DNA from: Pseudodesulfovibrio senegalensis
GTDB taxonomy: Bacteria > Desulfobacterota > Desulfovibrionia > Desulfovibrionales > Desulfovibrionaceae
Length of the DNA stretch: 64,000 nt
Assembly: GCF_008830225.1 (NCBI RefSeq)
Contig: NZ_WAIE01000001.1
Coordinates: forward strand, 1,240,001-1,304,000
Reading direction: 5' to 3'
Below, one piece after another: positions 7,975 through 17,325 of this stretch. Under the pieces are notes generated by a model. The model did no database searches. It was not told where the DNA came from and was given only the letters and a program-made list of their open reading frames with translations. The translations under genes were made by a program, and so were the position numbers. How positions within the stretch are numbered: position 1 is the first letter of the stretch; every line of letters begins with the position of its first letter.

Positions 7975-8853
7975 CTAGATAAGATTTGCTTCACGCAAGA
8001 CCTGATCAAGCTTCGCATCAGTTTCCGATGTTACCGGAACCATGGGAAGCCTGAACTCAAGATTTTTGAAAACACCCATTTTATACAGGCTGGTTTTAAC
8101 CGGCATTGGGTTGGTTTCAAAGAACATGGCCCTGTTCACGGGGGCCATTTTCAGACTCAGGTCCAGAGCTTTCTTTCCGTCGCCCGCTACATACGCTTTG
8201 CACATTCCGGCCATATCGGCAGGCATGATGTTCGAAATTACGGAGATAACACCGGAACCGCCAACGGAAAGCAACGGCAGTACCGTAAAATCATCACCGG
8301 ACAGCATGTCGAAATCTCGACCACATTCCTCGATGACTTCGGCACACTGTCTGAGGTTGCCTGTGGCTTCCTTGATGCCCACCACGTCAGGAACCGCATC
8401 CTTGATGCGTTTGAGCGTCTTGGGCAGAAGATTCAGTGAAGTTCGACCCGGCACGTTGTAAATCACAAAAGGCATGGAAACTTCGTCGCCAATGGCCTTG
8501 AAATGCGCGATGAGTCCTTCCGGAGTCGGTTTATTGTAGTAGGGGGTAATCAGGAGTGCTGCATCAGCCCCGGCATCCTTGGCCATTTTGGTCAGTTCAA
8601 TGGCTTCCTTGGTGCTGTTGGAACCGGCACCAGCAATGACCGGAACACGTCCTTTGGCCTGTTCCACACACATGCGGATGACCTGTCCCTGTTCGGCATG
8701 ACTCAAGGTCGCCGCTTCGCCGGTGGTTCCACAAGGAACAAGTCCGTCTATTCCCTGTTCAATTTGCCACTCGATAAAATCCCTGTAATTCTGTTCATCG
8801 ACAGCACCATCGCGAAATGGCGTCGACAATGCGGTAAACGCGCCGCTAAACAT
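7975..8853 (-). CDS. dapA: 4-hydroxy-tetrahydrodipicolinate synthase
   Basis: 292 aa, standard length. It condenses pyruvate and aspartate semialdehyde in the first committed step to lysine and diaminopimelate. The Schiff-base lysine is in DVVGIKEATGN (about residue 161), the catalytic tyrosine in YNVPGRTS, and the substrate-loop motif GTTGEAATLSH is near residue 45. It is the last gene of a run hup - selenoprotein candidate - dapA, starting 13 bases after the latter ends. Confidence 0.97.
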   Translation of the reverse strand: MFSGAFTALSTPFRDGAVDEQNYRDFIEWQIEQGIDGLVPCGTTGEAATLSHAEQGQVIRMCVEQAKGRVPVIAGAGSNSTKEAIELTKMAKDAGADAALLITPYYNKPTPEGLIAHFKAIGDEVSMPFVIYNVPGRTSLNLLPKTLKRIKDAVPDVVGIKEATGNLRQCAEVIEECGRDFDMLSGDDFTVLPLLSVGGSGVISVISNIMPADMAGMCKAYVAGDGKKALDLSLKMAPVNRAMFFETNPMPVKTSLYKMGVFKNLEFRLPMVPVTSETDAKLDQVLREANLI

Positions 8854-8866
8854 TCTGCACTCCTTC

Positions 8867-9748
8867 TTAGTTGTTGCTCACGTCGACTTTGCTGAAAATT
8901 TGATTAATTATCAAGCTCTCGCTGAAACCGTCATCAAGAACAACGAGCTCGGAAGTAATGTTTTTCTTTCGAATCCACTTGAATTCATCATTTTTTGCGG
9001 GCCAGCTCAAAACCGAAATACATGTGACGGCTTTTCCCTTCTCGTAAGGGCGGACATAGTAGACACGACCATCGGCCAAAACCTGACCGACAATGCCACC
9101 TCCCCGGCCGCTGCCGAGAAAAATATCCGGGCAGGGATCATTACCGATTCCGGCCAGATAATCCCGCTCAGGTTTGATCCCCCAATCACTGACGGCAATG
9201 ACAATATTTGCCTGAGTGCGCGCCTGTGAAAAGAGGTTCGCAACCTTTTTTTTCATGTCTATTCCCACAGTATCCGCATGCTGCGGCAGGGCAGGTACAA
9301 ACACCAAGGCCGCGATTTTTCCTTCAGGCAATGAAATACGATAAATGGAAGGAGCATCGTGGGTAAACCATCCCTTGGGCAAGGACAGATCCCTCGCAGC
9401 AAACGCCTTGCGTTCCCTGTCTGACAGAAAGCCTACATCATAGTCCATGCTCACAAAGGCTGTGCGCATGGCCGTCAGGAAATCAACCGTCGGTAAATCT
9501 CCTGCTCTGTGCGTAAACTCATAGGGGCCAGCGACCGTTAGGGTCGAGGCGTTGCGATGTGCGACATCAAGCAGATATGTGGCCCGCCGGGCCACTCCTC
9601 CAATGGTCTTGTTACTTCAGGAGGGGCATGGCCGGACCGTGCCGTATGTATTGGCCGTATACCGTATGTTCAAAACGGATTCTGCCTTGCATACAACCGG
9701 AAACGCCAGGCCTATGGCCAAGGCTAAGGACAACAGAATCCGTGGCAT
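8867..9748 (-). CDS. Predicted periplasmic selenoprotein, UshA/5'-nucleotidase-like fold
   Basis: Read through an in-frame TGA at 9617-9619 as selenocysteine, the gene is 293 aa: a signal peptide (about residues 1-24, MPRILLSLALAIGLAFPVV), then the block RYTANTYGTVRPCPSU followed by GGVARRATYLLDVA. This resembles the N-terminus of UshA-type metallophosphatases (TNDTHG...GGLARRA), but the DxH metal motif is replaced by TANTYG and no GNHE motif is seen, so phosphatase activity is doubtful. Cys41 and Sec44 form a CxxU redox pair. A perfect 7-bp hairpin starts 21 bases after the TGA. Without readthrough only a GTG-started 242-aa remnant lacking the signal peptide would be made. Natural alternative: a nonsense pseudogene. 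Confidence 0.75.
9579..9595 (-). promoter_or_regulatory. candidate bacterial SECIS hairpin
   Basis: On the coding strand GTGGCCC-GGC-GGGCCAC is a perfect 7-bp stem with a small G-containing loop, beginning 21 nt 3' of the in-frame UGA. Bacterial SECIS elements are short hairpins lying immediately downstream of the UGA inside the coding sequence with a guanine in the apical loop, so placement and shape fit. Confidence 0.6.
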
Positions 9749-9749
9749 T

Positions 9750-10025
9750 CTAATTATTGATGTATTCTTTCAGTTCCTTGCCAGGACGGAAAAAAGGCAA
9801 CTTTTTGGGTTTGACCTGTACAACCTGTCCGGTCTTGGGGTTGCGCCCGGTATACCCTTCATAGTCCTTGATCTTGAAGCTGCCGAATCCGCGAATCTCG
9901 ACACGGTCACCACGAAGAAGGGCTTCCTTGACGGAATCAACGAATGCTCCCACAATTTTGGTGGACTCATCAACGTGCAGTTTCTTTTTTTCCGCCAGCG
10001 CCTTGATCAATTCGCTCTTGTTCAT
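9750..10025 (-). CDS. HU/IHF-family DNA-binding protein
   Basis: 91 aa: MNKSELIKALAEKK start, core GDRVEIRGFGSFKIKDY and the DNA-arm GRNPKTGQ. These histone-like dimers bend DNA. Length and the GRNP arm suit HU or an IHF-like subunit; the sequence alone does not settle which. The start at 10025 has GGAGAAACCC just upstream; the frame extends further 5' without support. The following gene (selenoprotein candidate) begins 1 base past its stop, so both are likely co-transcribed. A second, different HU gene is at 22850. Confidence 0.93.
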   Translation of the reverse strand: MNKSELIKALAEKKKLHVDESTKIVGAFVDSVKEALLRGDRVEIRGFGSFKIKDYEGYTGRNPKTGQVVQVKPKKLPFFRPGKELKEYINN

Positions 10026-10113
10026 GGGTTTCTCCCAATTGCGTTGGATGTGTACACAGAGAACCGCTGAAGGCAAATCGTAGCGGCATCCTTACGAATA
10101 CTCACTAACTATG

Positions 10114-10137
10114 CCGAAAAAAAACTCTTTTCGTCAA
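10114..10137 (-). promoter_or_regulatory. possible sigma-70 promoter for hup
   Basis: TTGACG (minus strand, 10137-10132) lies 18 bases before CATAGT-like sequence, roughly 90 bases upstream of the hup start. The -10 match is weak, so the call is tentative. Confidence 0.35.
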
Positions 10138-10143
10138 CCCCAA

Positions 10144-10965
10144 TCATCTTGGGTCGGGAAATTTTTTCAATATGGGACGTTCTGCAATCCGTTCGGCATT
10201 GTCTTCCCGATAACGCATAAGGCGTTTTGCCAACAGCTTTATATCCTTTGATGCCAGTGAATTAGGGGCCATTTTCATCAGGGGCGTCTGACGTCTGACA
10301 GACTCAATGACCATAGGATCGTGCTCAATATGACCAAGAAAAACCAGATCAATTCCCAGGAAATTGCGGCATGCGGCATTGAGTCGGTCAAAGGTTGTCT
10401 TGGCTTCAGACTGCGAAGTCGCCTGATTTACAAGAACAAGAAAATCCTTGATGTCATACTGAGTGGCGAGCACCTTGATGACGGCATAGCTGTCCGTCAG
10501 CGATGTGGGCTCCGGAGTGACCACCATGAGCCGCAGCTGGGTTGTGGATGCGAATGCCATAACCGTAGGACTTATACCTGCTCCGAGGTCCAGCAGCAGA
10601 AAATTGTAGTCTCCGGCCAGGGAAACCAGTTTCTTGAACAATATTTCCCGCATGTCCTCGTCCATTTCCACAAGTTCGGGAACACCGCTTGTGGCGGGCA
10701 GGATATCCAGCCCGTCATCTTCGATAGCAACCAAAACATCATCGACAGGAGTGTCTTCATTCAGAAGATCCTGCAGATTCATTTCCGGTGAAATCCCCAA
10801 CAGGACATCAAGGTTGGCAAGCCCGAGGTCGCAGTCCATCAGCATGGCCGTTTTTTGCGCCATGTACAGTGCATAGCCGAGATTGAGCACGATGTTGGAT
10901 TTGCCGACGCCGCCCTTGCCGCTCAAAATCGATACACTCAACGTGTTGTTCTGATTGTCGCTCAT
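10144..10965 (-). CDS. MinD/ParA-family ATPase (FlhG/YlxH-like)
   Basis: 273 aa with the deviant Walker A motif SGKGGVGKSN at residues 14-23, the A' motif DCDLGLANLD and the Walker B stretch LLLDLGAGI. These ATPases dimerise on ATP and control placement or number of cell structures; the FlhG branch sets flagellar number and position. The sequence favours FlhG/YlxH over septum MinD because the C-terminal amphipathic membrane helix is not obvious and no minC/minE neighbours exist. It follows a GGDEF gene by 2 bases. Confidence 0.85.
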   Translation of the reverse strand: MSDNQNNTLSVSILSGKGGVGKSNIVLNLGYALYMAQKTAMLMDCDLGLANLDVLLGISPEMNLQDLLNEDTPVDDVLVAIEDDGLDILPATSGVPELVEMDEDMREILFKKLVSLAGDYNFLLLDLGAGISPTVMAFASTTQLRLMVVTPEPTSLTDSYAVIKVLATQYDIKDFLVLVNQATSQSEAKTTFDRLNAACRNFLGIDLVFLGHIEHDPMVIESVRRQTPLMKMAPNSLASKDIKLLAKRLMRYREDNAERIAERPILKKFPDPR

Positions 10966-10967
10966 AT

Positions 10968-11783
10968 CTACTCCGCCGTTTTACCGAACAGGAATTGTTT
11001 TTCGTTGGCCTGGACAAGGGTATCTTTGGAAACAAGATCAACATCGGGAATCGACGCGACCTCGAGACGGTCCTTGCCGGATTCCTTGGCCTTGTAAAGA
11101 GCGTTGTCGGCCAGGTTCACCATTTTTTTAACATCCATTTCCACGCTCCCCTTGTAGCAGACCATGCCGGCAGAGCATGTGACGGAAAAACTCCCGACAT
11201 CATCGACGGAAAAAACGTGATTTCTGAATTCGCCCAAAAGACGGCCGACAACACGACGGGCCTTGATAACGCCTGTTCCCGACAGCACGAGAGCGAATTC
11301 CTCACCTCCGAGCCGTGCGGCGAGATCATAGCGCCTTGTAGTCTCATGGACCATACGGGAAAATGTGGTCAACACTTCGTCTCCGACAAGATGTCCATAA
11401 GTGTCATTGATCTCCTTGAAATCATCCAGATCCATGATGATCAACGAAACTGAGGAGCGCGAACGTCTTGAGCGCTCTATTTCTATGTCGAGAATCCTGT
11501 CGAACGCCCTGCGGTTGGCAAGGCCGGTCAGTGGATCATGATCCGTCTGATAGGCAAGATGTTCCAATGAATCCTGAACATGCTTGAGATGCGGGTAGGC
11601 ATCACCATCAATGGGCAGCGTCAACCACTGCTTCAAATCCAGCCTGGTGCTGAGTTCCTCCCATTGTTCGAGGCTGACCCCTTCAAAAGCCCGGAAAAGC
11701 CATAAGGAGGACTCCGGCCCGGTCGACAGGCAAAAATCATTGGCTCTCGTGCACAACTCCTTTTGCAAGGCGTTGAGTTCCAT
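10968..11783 (-). CDS. GGDEF-domain diguanylate cyclase
   Basis: 271 aa from the ATG at 11783, chosen because AGGAG lies 6 bases upstream; an open frame up to 11870 would overlap prfB. The N-terminal about 95 residues are soluble and unrecognised. The GGDEF domain begins near HDPLTGLANRRAFD, has active site RLGGEEFALVLSG and an inhibitory I-site RRYD five residues before it, so it should make cyclic di-GMP from GTP and be product-inhibited. The final 30 residues after the domain are a tail of unknown role. Co-transcribed with prfB upstream and the MinD-like gene downstream. Confidence 0.9.
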   Translation of the reverse strand: MELNALQKELCTRANDFCLSTGPESSLWLFRAFEGVSLEQWEELSTRLDLKQWLTLPIDGDAYPHLKHVQDSLEHLAYQTDHDPLTGLANRRAFDRILDIEIERSRRSRSSVSLIIMDLDDFKEINDTYGHLVGDEVLTTFSRMVHETTRRYDLAARLGGEEFALVLSGTGVIKARRVVGRLLGEFRNHVFSVDDVGSFSVTCSAGMVCYKGSVEMDVKKMVNLADNALYKAKESGKDRLEVASIPDVDLVSKDTLVQANEKQFLFGKTAE

Positions 11784-11808
11784 GAGAATCTCCTGTTCCG
11801 TAACGATA

Positions 11809-12925
11809 TTATCCGTTTTGTTGGCCATGCACATACAATAAGTGGTTGCGGATGAGTTTATCCAGATCACCGTCCAGCACGGCGTCGACGCTGCTGACTT
11901 CCAGATTGGAACGATGGTCCTTTACCAGCCGGTAGGGCTGTAGGGTGTATGTCCTGATCTGGCTGCCCCAGGCTATGGCGTCCTTGGACGCGTAGTCCTG
12001 CTTGCGGCTTTCATCCAGTTTCTTTTGCTCCAATTCATACAGACGGGCCTTGAGAATCTTCATGGCCGTCTGTTTGTTGCGCAGTTGGGATTTTTCATTC
12101 TGGCACTGAGCAACAATATTGGTGGGCAAATGGGTAATGCGAACGGCAGAGTTCGTCTTGTTGACGTGCTGACCGCCCGGACCGCTGGAACGAAACACGT
12201 CGATTCGCAAATCTTCATCACGTACGTCAATTTCGATTTCTTCAGTTATGTCCGGATAGACATCAACGGAGGCAAATGAAGTATGCCGTCTGCCTGACGC
12301 GTCAAAGGGAGAAATGCGTATGAGCCGATGCACTCCGGCTTCGCCCCTGAGTTGGCCAAAGGCGTACAGGCCGTCAATCTGCAAGGTGACGCTTTTGACA
12401 CCGGCTTCGTCACCGGGTTGAAAATCCAGTTGCTGCAAAGTGAACCCCTTGCGTTCCGCCCAACGCGTATACATGCGCAACAACATCTCGGCCCAATCCT
12501 GCGAATCCACGCCACCGGCACCCGGATGAATTTCCAGGATGGCCGGATTCTTGTCCATCGGGTCCGCAAACAAGGTAGCCAATTCAGTCGCCTGAAGCTT
12601 TTCCTCAAAAAGAACAACCTGTTCACTCAAAGCTTCCAACGATTCACTTCCTTTATCCTCTTCGGAAAGCAGGAGCCAATCTTCAAGATCGCTTCGAGTG
12701 GAATCAAGGCCGTCATACATGGACAGCTTTGCTTCAAGTTGGCTTTTCTCGCGCAAAACAGGTGTTAAGGCATCCGGCTTGTCCCAGGCACCGGGTTGAG
12801 AAAGATCGTGTTCTATTTCCCTGAGGCGCTCCATACTGTCCTCATAGTCAAAGACGCCCCCAAAGCGTTTTGAACTGGTCAAGGAGGTCAACGGAACGAG
12901 TTTTCAATTCGGAATAATCAATCAT
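11809..12925 (-). CDS. prfB: Peptide chain release factor 2, made by programmed +1 frameshift
   Basis: RF2 releases peptides at UGA and UAA. The catalytic GGQ is in SSGPGGQHVNK and the stop-codon-reading SPF motif in RISPFDASGR. The true start is ATG 12925 (AGAGGA just upstream): 25 codons are read to CTT then TGA at 12848-12850; a +1 slip on CUU-U lets translation continue as GAC. The internal Shine-Dalgarno-like GGGGGC lies 3 bases before the CTT, exactly the arrangement in E. coli, with UGA at codon 26 in both. The product is 371 aa. Scarce RF2 favours the slip, giving autoregulation. Confidence 0.97.
12847..12864 (-). promoter_or_regulatory. prfB programmed +1 frameshift site
   Basis: Coding strand reads TTTGGGGGCGTCTTTGAC: Shine-Dalgarno-like GGGGGC, spacer GT, slippery CTT followed by in-frame stop TGA-C. 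Downstream homology continues in the +1 frame. Confidence 0.95.
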
Positions 12926-12943
12926 GGTCCTCTCGGTAAACTG

Positions 12944-14470
12944 TCAGAGCGTATGCTCCATTGTAGCAGACTTGCTTCGTCTGAAAAAGACAATACAACC
13001 AAAAACAACAAGGGCGGCCATGGGACAACCGAAAAACAGCCATGGATACAGGGCATGAAACAGTGTCGTCTCATGCAGGGCGGTTACGGTGCCGTTGAGA
13101 AAAGTCGCTTCAAACTGCGGGGCCGTTGCCGCGATCCGCCCCCGGGGATCGATGAAGGCGCTGATGCCTGTATTGGTGCAGCGAGCAATCCAACGCCCTT
13201 GTTCAACAGCTCGCATGGTTGTAAGTGATAGGTGCTGCCGTGGCGCTGAGGTCTTTCCGAACCAAGCGTCATTGCTTATATTTACAAGGAATTGCGCACC
13301 ACTGGCAACCTGCTTTTGTGCCAGCTCCGGAAAAATGGCTTCGTAACAAATCAAAACACCGAAGTGTTTCCCGTTCAAAAACAGGGGAGTGTTGTTTTCA
13401 CCGGAAACAAAATTACCGGCGGCCTGGACCAATTTTTCAAAAGGCAAATATTTTTCCAACGGCATATATTCGCCAAAAGGAACCAGATGCTCCTTGTCGT
13501 AGCCACCGGCATGCCCTCCGTCCGGCCCTATGAGTTGGGCCCGGTTCAGCAGCACATAGTCATGGTGGGCGACATTGGTCATTCTGTATGCAGGAGATCC
13601 GGTCAGAATTGAGGTTCGTGCCTTTTTTGCAAAAGTACGCACACCGTCCCCCAAAGCGCCCTGATCCTGCAAATAGAACGGCATGGCCGTCTCCGGCCAT
13701 ACAACCAGTTCAGGCCGATCCTTGAGAACCGAGTCCCGACTCAACCTGAGATAACGGGTCAAGGTATCCATTTGGTATTTGGGGTCCCATTTGAGGCTTT
13801 GATCCACGTTGCCCTGCACAAGACCAATACCGACATTTTTGCCCGTTTGGAGGGGCGAGGAGAGACTCCACACCCCGAACAAAATGATTGCAGCGCACAA
13901 CACGCTCCCCATCCACAAAGCGCGTTTGACCGTATTATACAACAGACCGCAGGTAGCCACGACTACAAGCAGCCCTGAAAGTCCGTAGGCGCCTACAACG
14001 GAGGCCGACTGAATGAACACGGGCCATGGAACAAAGGCTGAGGCCAGATTCATCCAGGGGAATCCCGTGAACACCAGGCCCATCAGCTGTTCCAGGCTTG
14101 TCCATAACAACCCGGCAAACAAACACAGCAAAAGTCCATTGTCATACTTGGCAAAAATGTGCAGCAAGGCGGGATAAGCAGCGTAAAAAAGCCCCAGGAC
14201 CGCTCCGACAAGCACCGGGCAGGGGAGAGCCAGAAACCATGGCAAGTTACCATAGATGGCTATAGGGACAACCATCCAGTACATGCACCCTGCGCAGGCC
14301 AAGGTTCCCGCAAGCCATCCCCAGCCAAAGGCCCGCCTCAGAGAATGGGCGCGAAAGGCTATCCAGCCGAGTCCTACAGGAAGGCCAAGGGCCAGAAACG
14401 GAATCTGCACAAGCGGGTTGGCAAACCCAAGCCAGGCTCCTACGGCTGCGATCAGAACAAACAAGGACAC
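12944..14470 (-). CDS. lnt: Apolipoprotein N-acyltransferase
   Basis: 508 aa inner-membrane enzyme. The first half has about six membrane helices; the second is a nitrilase-fold domain whose Glu-Lys-Cys triad lies in VVWPETAMPF, KEHLVPFGEY and GVLICYEAIFPE. It adds the third acyl chain to lipoproteins. Start is a GTG at 14470, 2 bases after the corC stop, with GGGGAA upstream. The corC-lnt pairing is widespread in Proteobacteria and supports the call. Confidence 0.96.
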   Translation of the reverse strand: MSLFVLIAAVGAWLGFANPLVQIPFLALGLPVGLGWIAFRAHSLRRAFGWGWLAGTLACAGCMYWMVVPIAIYGNLPWFLALPCPVLVGAVLGLFYAAYPALLHIFAKYDNGLLLCLFAGLLWTSLEQLMGLVFTGFPWMNLASAFVPWPVFIQSASVVGAYGLSGLLVVVATCGLLYNTVKRALWMGSVLCAAIILFGVWSLSSPLQTGKNVGIGLVQGNVDQSLKWDPKYQMDTLTRYLRLSRDSVLKDRPELVVWPETAMPFYLQDQGALGDGVRTFAKKARTSILTGSPAYRMTNVAHHDYVLLNRAQLIGPDGGHAGGYDKEHLVPFGEYMPLEKYLPFEKLVQAAGNFVSGENNTPLFLNGKHFGVLICYEAIFPELAQKQVASGAQFLVNISNDAWFGKTSAPRQHLSLTTMRAVEQGRWIARCTNTGISAFIDPRGRIAATAPQFEATFLNGTVTALHETTLFHALYPWLFFGCPMAALVVFGCIVFFRRSKSATMEHTL

Positions 14471-14472
14471 GT

Positions 14473-15336
14473 CTACGATTCCCCGGAAATGTCAGCCACA
14501 GATGTCGGTGTGACAAGAATGGTCCGAATTTGCTTGTCGTCGGCCTCATGCACTGTGAAAGTTCGTCCCTCAAGGGTGAAGAACTCTCCGGAGTGGGGAA
14601 TTCGACCGGCAAGGGCCGTTATGTAGCCGCCAATGGAGTCCACCTGCTCAGAATCGAGGTGGATGCCATATTTTTCATCAAGTTCGTCAAGGGTGACTCT
14701 GCCGGAAAGCATGAGGCCGCCGTTGTCCAACTCAAGAATTTCGTCAGGACGGTCAGCGTCATATTCATCCTGAATTTCGCCAACGATTTCCTCGAGGATA
14801 TCGTCCAGCGTGACCATTCCCGACGTGCCTCCGTATTCGTCCTGCACAATGGCTATATGAACACTGTTGGCCTTGAACTGGCTCAAGGCTTCACTCAATG
14901 AGGCTGTTTCCACAATGAAAAAAGCCGGCCGAAGACAATCGCGGACGGGGCCGTCCAGATCACCGGACAGCAGCGGGGCCAGCAGGTCCTTGGCATGGAC
15001 CACGCCGACCACTTCGTCCTTGTTTTCACCAATCACGGGAATACGGGAGTGGGCTTCTCCCTGCGTAATGATTTCGGCAACTTCACGAAACGTGCTGTCA
15101 ATATCGGCACATTCCATATCTGTTCTGGGAACCATGATTTCTGTTACAAGCTTCTCGTCCAGATCCAGAACGTTGAGCAGCATGTTGACTTCGGCGGTTT
15201 CGATTTCGCCTTCGTCCTTGGCCTCCAGAATGTGTTCCTCGAGGTCCTGACCATTTTTGCCGAATATTTTCTTGAACACGTTACGAAATCGGCCGTCCGA
15301 GCCTTCGTCCAAGACGCTTCTCCTTGTTGTGATCAT
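14473..15336 (-). CDS. corC: CorC/HlyC-family CBS-domain protein
   Basis: 287 aa soluble protein: N-terminal about 60 residues, a CBS pair beginning at VTEIMVPRTDME and ending near VTLDDILEEIVGEIQDEYD, then a transporter-associated (CorC_HlyC) domain ending in the C-terminus. Such proteins are linked to Mg2+/Co2+ efflux and stand before lnt. The membrane CNNM/DUF21 domain is absent, as in E. coli CorC. A TTG at 15312 preceded by AAGGAG at 7 bases is an alternative, possibly better, start than the ATG used here. Confidence 0.9.
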   Translation of the reverse strand: MITTRRSVLDEGSDGRFRNVFKKIFGKNGQDLEEHILEAKDEGEIETAEVNMLLNVLDLDEKLVTEIMVPRTDMECADIDSTFREVAEIITQGEAHSRIPVIGENKDEVVGVVHAKDLLAPLLSGDLDGPVRDCLRPAFFIVETASLSEALSQFKANSVHIAIVQDEYGGTSGMVTLDDILEEIVGEIQDEYDADRPDEILELDNGGLMLSGRVTLDELDEKYGIHLDSEQVDSIGGYITALAGRIPHSGEFFTLEGRTFTVHEADDKQIRTILVTPTSVADISGES

Positions 15337-15354
15337 GCAGCTTGCCGCATGGGC

Positions 15355-15380
15355 AGAAAAAACCGGTATACCAACCGGTC
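15355..15380 (-). terminator. weak terminator after mnmG-side / before corC unit
   Basis: On the minus strand ACCGG...CCGGT is followed by TTTTTT (plus-strand A-run 15357-15362). The stem is only about 5-6 bp and it lies upstream of corC, so it would end readthrough from mnmG. Confidence 0.5.
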
Positions 15381-15439
15381 AACACAAATATCTATGTAGT
15401 AGCGTATGATCTGTCAACACACAGTATGCGCAGACAACA

Positions 15440-17323
15440 TTACAACATACCTGTTTTTTTCAAATATACCTCAATACAGGAGATGGCTGCAGGGGTAACA
15501 CCGGAAATACGGGCAGCCTGCCCAAGGGTCATGGGCTGAATGGAACTCAGCTTTTCGACCACCTCGCGGGTTAATCCGGCAATAGCCGAGTAATCCAAAT
15601 TCGAAGGCAGGGAAACATCTTCCATTTCACGGAATCGTTCCACAAGCTCCTGCTGCCGCACAAGGTAACCTTCATAGCGCACCTGGGTTTCGGCCTCGCA
15701 AAGCACATCATCGGGCATGGCGGCAATCGATTCGCTGAATATGGTCAGACTCGCAATATCCACCTGAGGCTGGCGCAAAATCGCTGCGAGGCTCACGGCT
15801 TTTCCGGGAGCCGAGGCGCCAATGGAGGCAAGCTTGTCTCTTGTGGACGCATCCGGGCGAATTTTCACGGACTGCAGCAATTCAAGAATGGATAAAAGTT
15901 GGTCACGTTTGGTCGAAAACATTTTCCACTGATCATCATCGACAAGACCGAGTTCCCGCCCGATTTCGGTCAGGCGCATATCGGCATTGCCTTCGCGCAA
16001 CAGCAGGCGATGTTCTGCGCGAGAGGTAAACATACGGTAGGGTTCCTTTGTACCTTTGGTGACCAGATCGTCCACCAAAACGGCCATGTATGCCTGATCA
16101 CGAGAAAGCAAAAACGGCTTTTCCCCCCTGACGGCACGGCAGGCATTGATGGCGGCCCAAAAGCCTTGTGCCGCGGCTTCCTCATAACCGGATGTTCCGT
16201 TGATCTGCCCCGCGCAATACAACCCCGAAACCCCCTTGGCCTCAAGAGTGGGCTTCAGTTGGGTCGGCGGCACGTAATCGTATTCAATGGCATAGCCCGG
16301 ACGCACGATCTGGGCCTGTTCAAGCCCCACAACCGTACGAATCATTTTTTTCTGTACATCCAGCGGAAGGCTGGTTGGAATTCCGTTGGGATACACCTCG
16401 GGATGATTCAGCCCTTCAGGCTCAATGAAAATCTGATGTCGCTCTTTTTCCGGGAAACGGGCCACCTTGTCCTCGATGGACGGGCAATACCGGGCCCCGG
16501 TTCCTTCGATGACACCGGTAAACATGGGTGAGCGATCAAATCCGCTACGGATTATCTCGTGCATGGCCTCGTTGGTATACGTCAGATGGCAGGGAACCTG
16601 CGGCAGGGGAACCGATGTATTGCGAAAACTGAACGGAGTGGGCGGATCGTCGCCGGGCTGTACTTCGAGCTTGTCAAAATCGATACTGTCGCGCAGCAGG
16701 CGCGGGGTGGTTCCCGTCTTGAGCCGTCCCAGTTCGAAACCAAGCTTCCTGAGGCTGTCGCTCAAGCTGTTGGAGGCAGCTTCGCCCAAACGGCCCCCGG
16801 AAAAATTGTTCAGCCCCACATGGATAAGGCCCTGCAGAAAGGTGCCGGTGGTCAAAAGCACGGCCCGGGAAGCGAACTCCTCACCCAAGAGAGTGCGGAT
16901 GCCGCAGGCCCTTCCGTTTTCGGTCAGAATTTCCCGAGCCGTATCCTGCCGAACCCATAACGACGGCTGGCGAAAAATATCATGCTGCACTATGCGCAGG
17001 TATTCGGACCTGTCAATCTGGGCACGGCTGGCCCGCACCGCAGGCCCCTTGCGCGTATTCAGTATCCTGAACTGGATACCCGCGGCATCGGCCCACAGGC
17101 CCATCATGCCACCCATGGCATCAATTTCGCGGACCATATGCCCCTTGGCAAGCCCGCCAATGGCCGGATTGCAGGACAACTGGCCGATGTGGTCCACATT
17201 GATGGTCAGCAACAGGGTATCCATCCCCATGCGTGCGGCAGCCATGGCGGCTTCACAGCCCGCATGGCCCGCGCCGACCACGATCAGGTCAAACATCTCT
17301 GGAAAAGGGGCTTTTTTCTGCAT
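15440..17323 (-). CDS. mnmG: tRNA uridine-5-carboxymethylaminomethyl modification enzyme MnmG
   Basis: 627 aa FAD protein that, with MnmE, installs cmnm5U at the wobble position of several tRNAs. FAD-binding motif [12 protein letters not shown] is at the N-terminus; [17 protein letters not shown] and the GCGIRT-like [12 protein letters not shown] blocks are family hallmarks; PLQVPCH-like cysteine region ([13 protein letters not shown]) carries the catalytic Cys. The ATG at 17323 gives the usual N-terminus; the frame extends to 17398 inside the M20 gene. It starts 2 bases after that gene ends, so the two are translated together. Confidence 0.97.
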   Translation of the reverse strand: MQKKAPFPEMFDLIVVGAGHAGCEAAMAAARMGMDTLLLTINVDHIGQLSCNPAIGGLAKGHMVREIDAMGGMMGLWADAAGIQFRILNTRKGPAVRASRAQIDRSEYLRIVQHDIFRQPSLWVRQDTAREILTENGRACGIRTLLGEEFASRAVLLTTGTFLQGLIHVGLNNFSGGRLGEAASNSLSDSLRKLGFELGRLKTGTTPRLLRDSIDFDKLEVQPGDDPPTPFSFRNTSVPLPQVPCHLTYTNEAMHEIIRSGFDRSPMFTGVIEGTGARYCPSIEDKVARFPEKERHQIFIEPEGLNHPEVYPNGIPTSLPLDVQKKMIRTVVGLEQAQIVRPGYAIEYDYVPPTQLKPTLEAKGVSGLYCAGQINGTSGYEEAAAQGFWAAINACRAVRGEKPFLLSRDQAYMAVLVDDLVTKGTKEPYRMFTSRAEHRLLLREGNADMRLTEIGRELGLVDDDQWKMFSTKRDQLLSILELLQSVKIRPDASTRDKLASIGASAPGKAVSLAAILRQPQVDIASLTIFSESIAAMPDDVLCEAETQVRYEGYLVRQQELVERFREMEDVSLPSNLDYSAIAGLTREVVEKLSSIQPMTLGQAARISGVTPAAISCIEVYLKKTGML

Positions 17324-17325
17324 GA

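Noticed and set aside
9595-9748. Treating the TGA at 9617-9619 as a nonsense mutation and the short ORF as complete
   Set aside because: The upstream in-frame part encodes a coherent signal peptide and the conserved-looking CPS-U block, and a hairpin follows the UGA. Pseudogene remains the main alternative.
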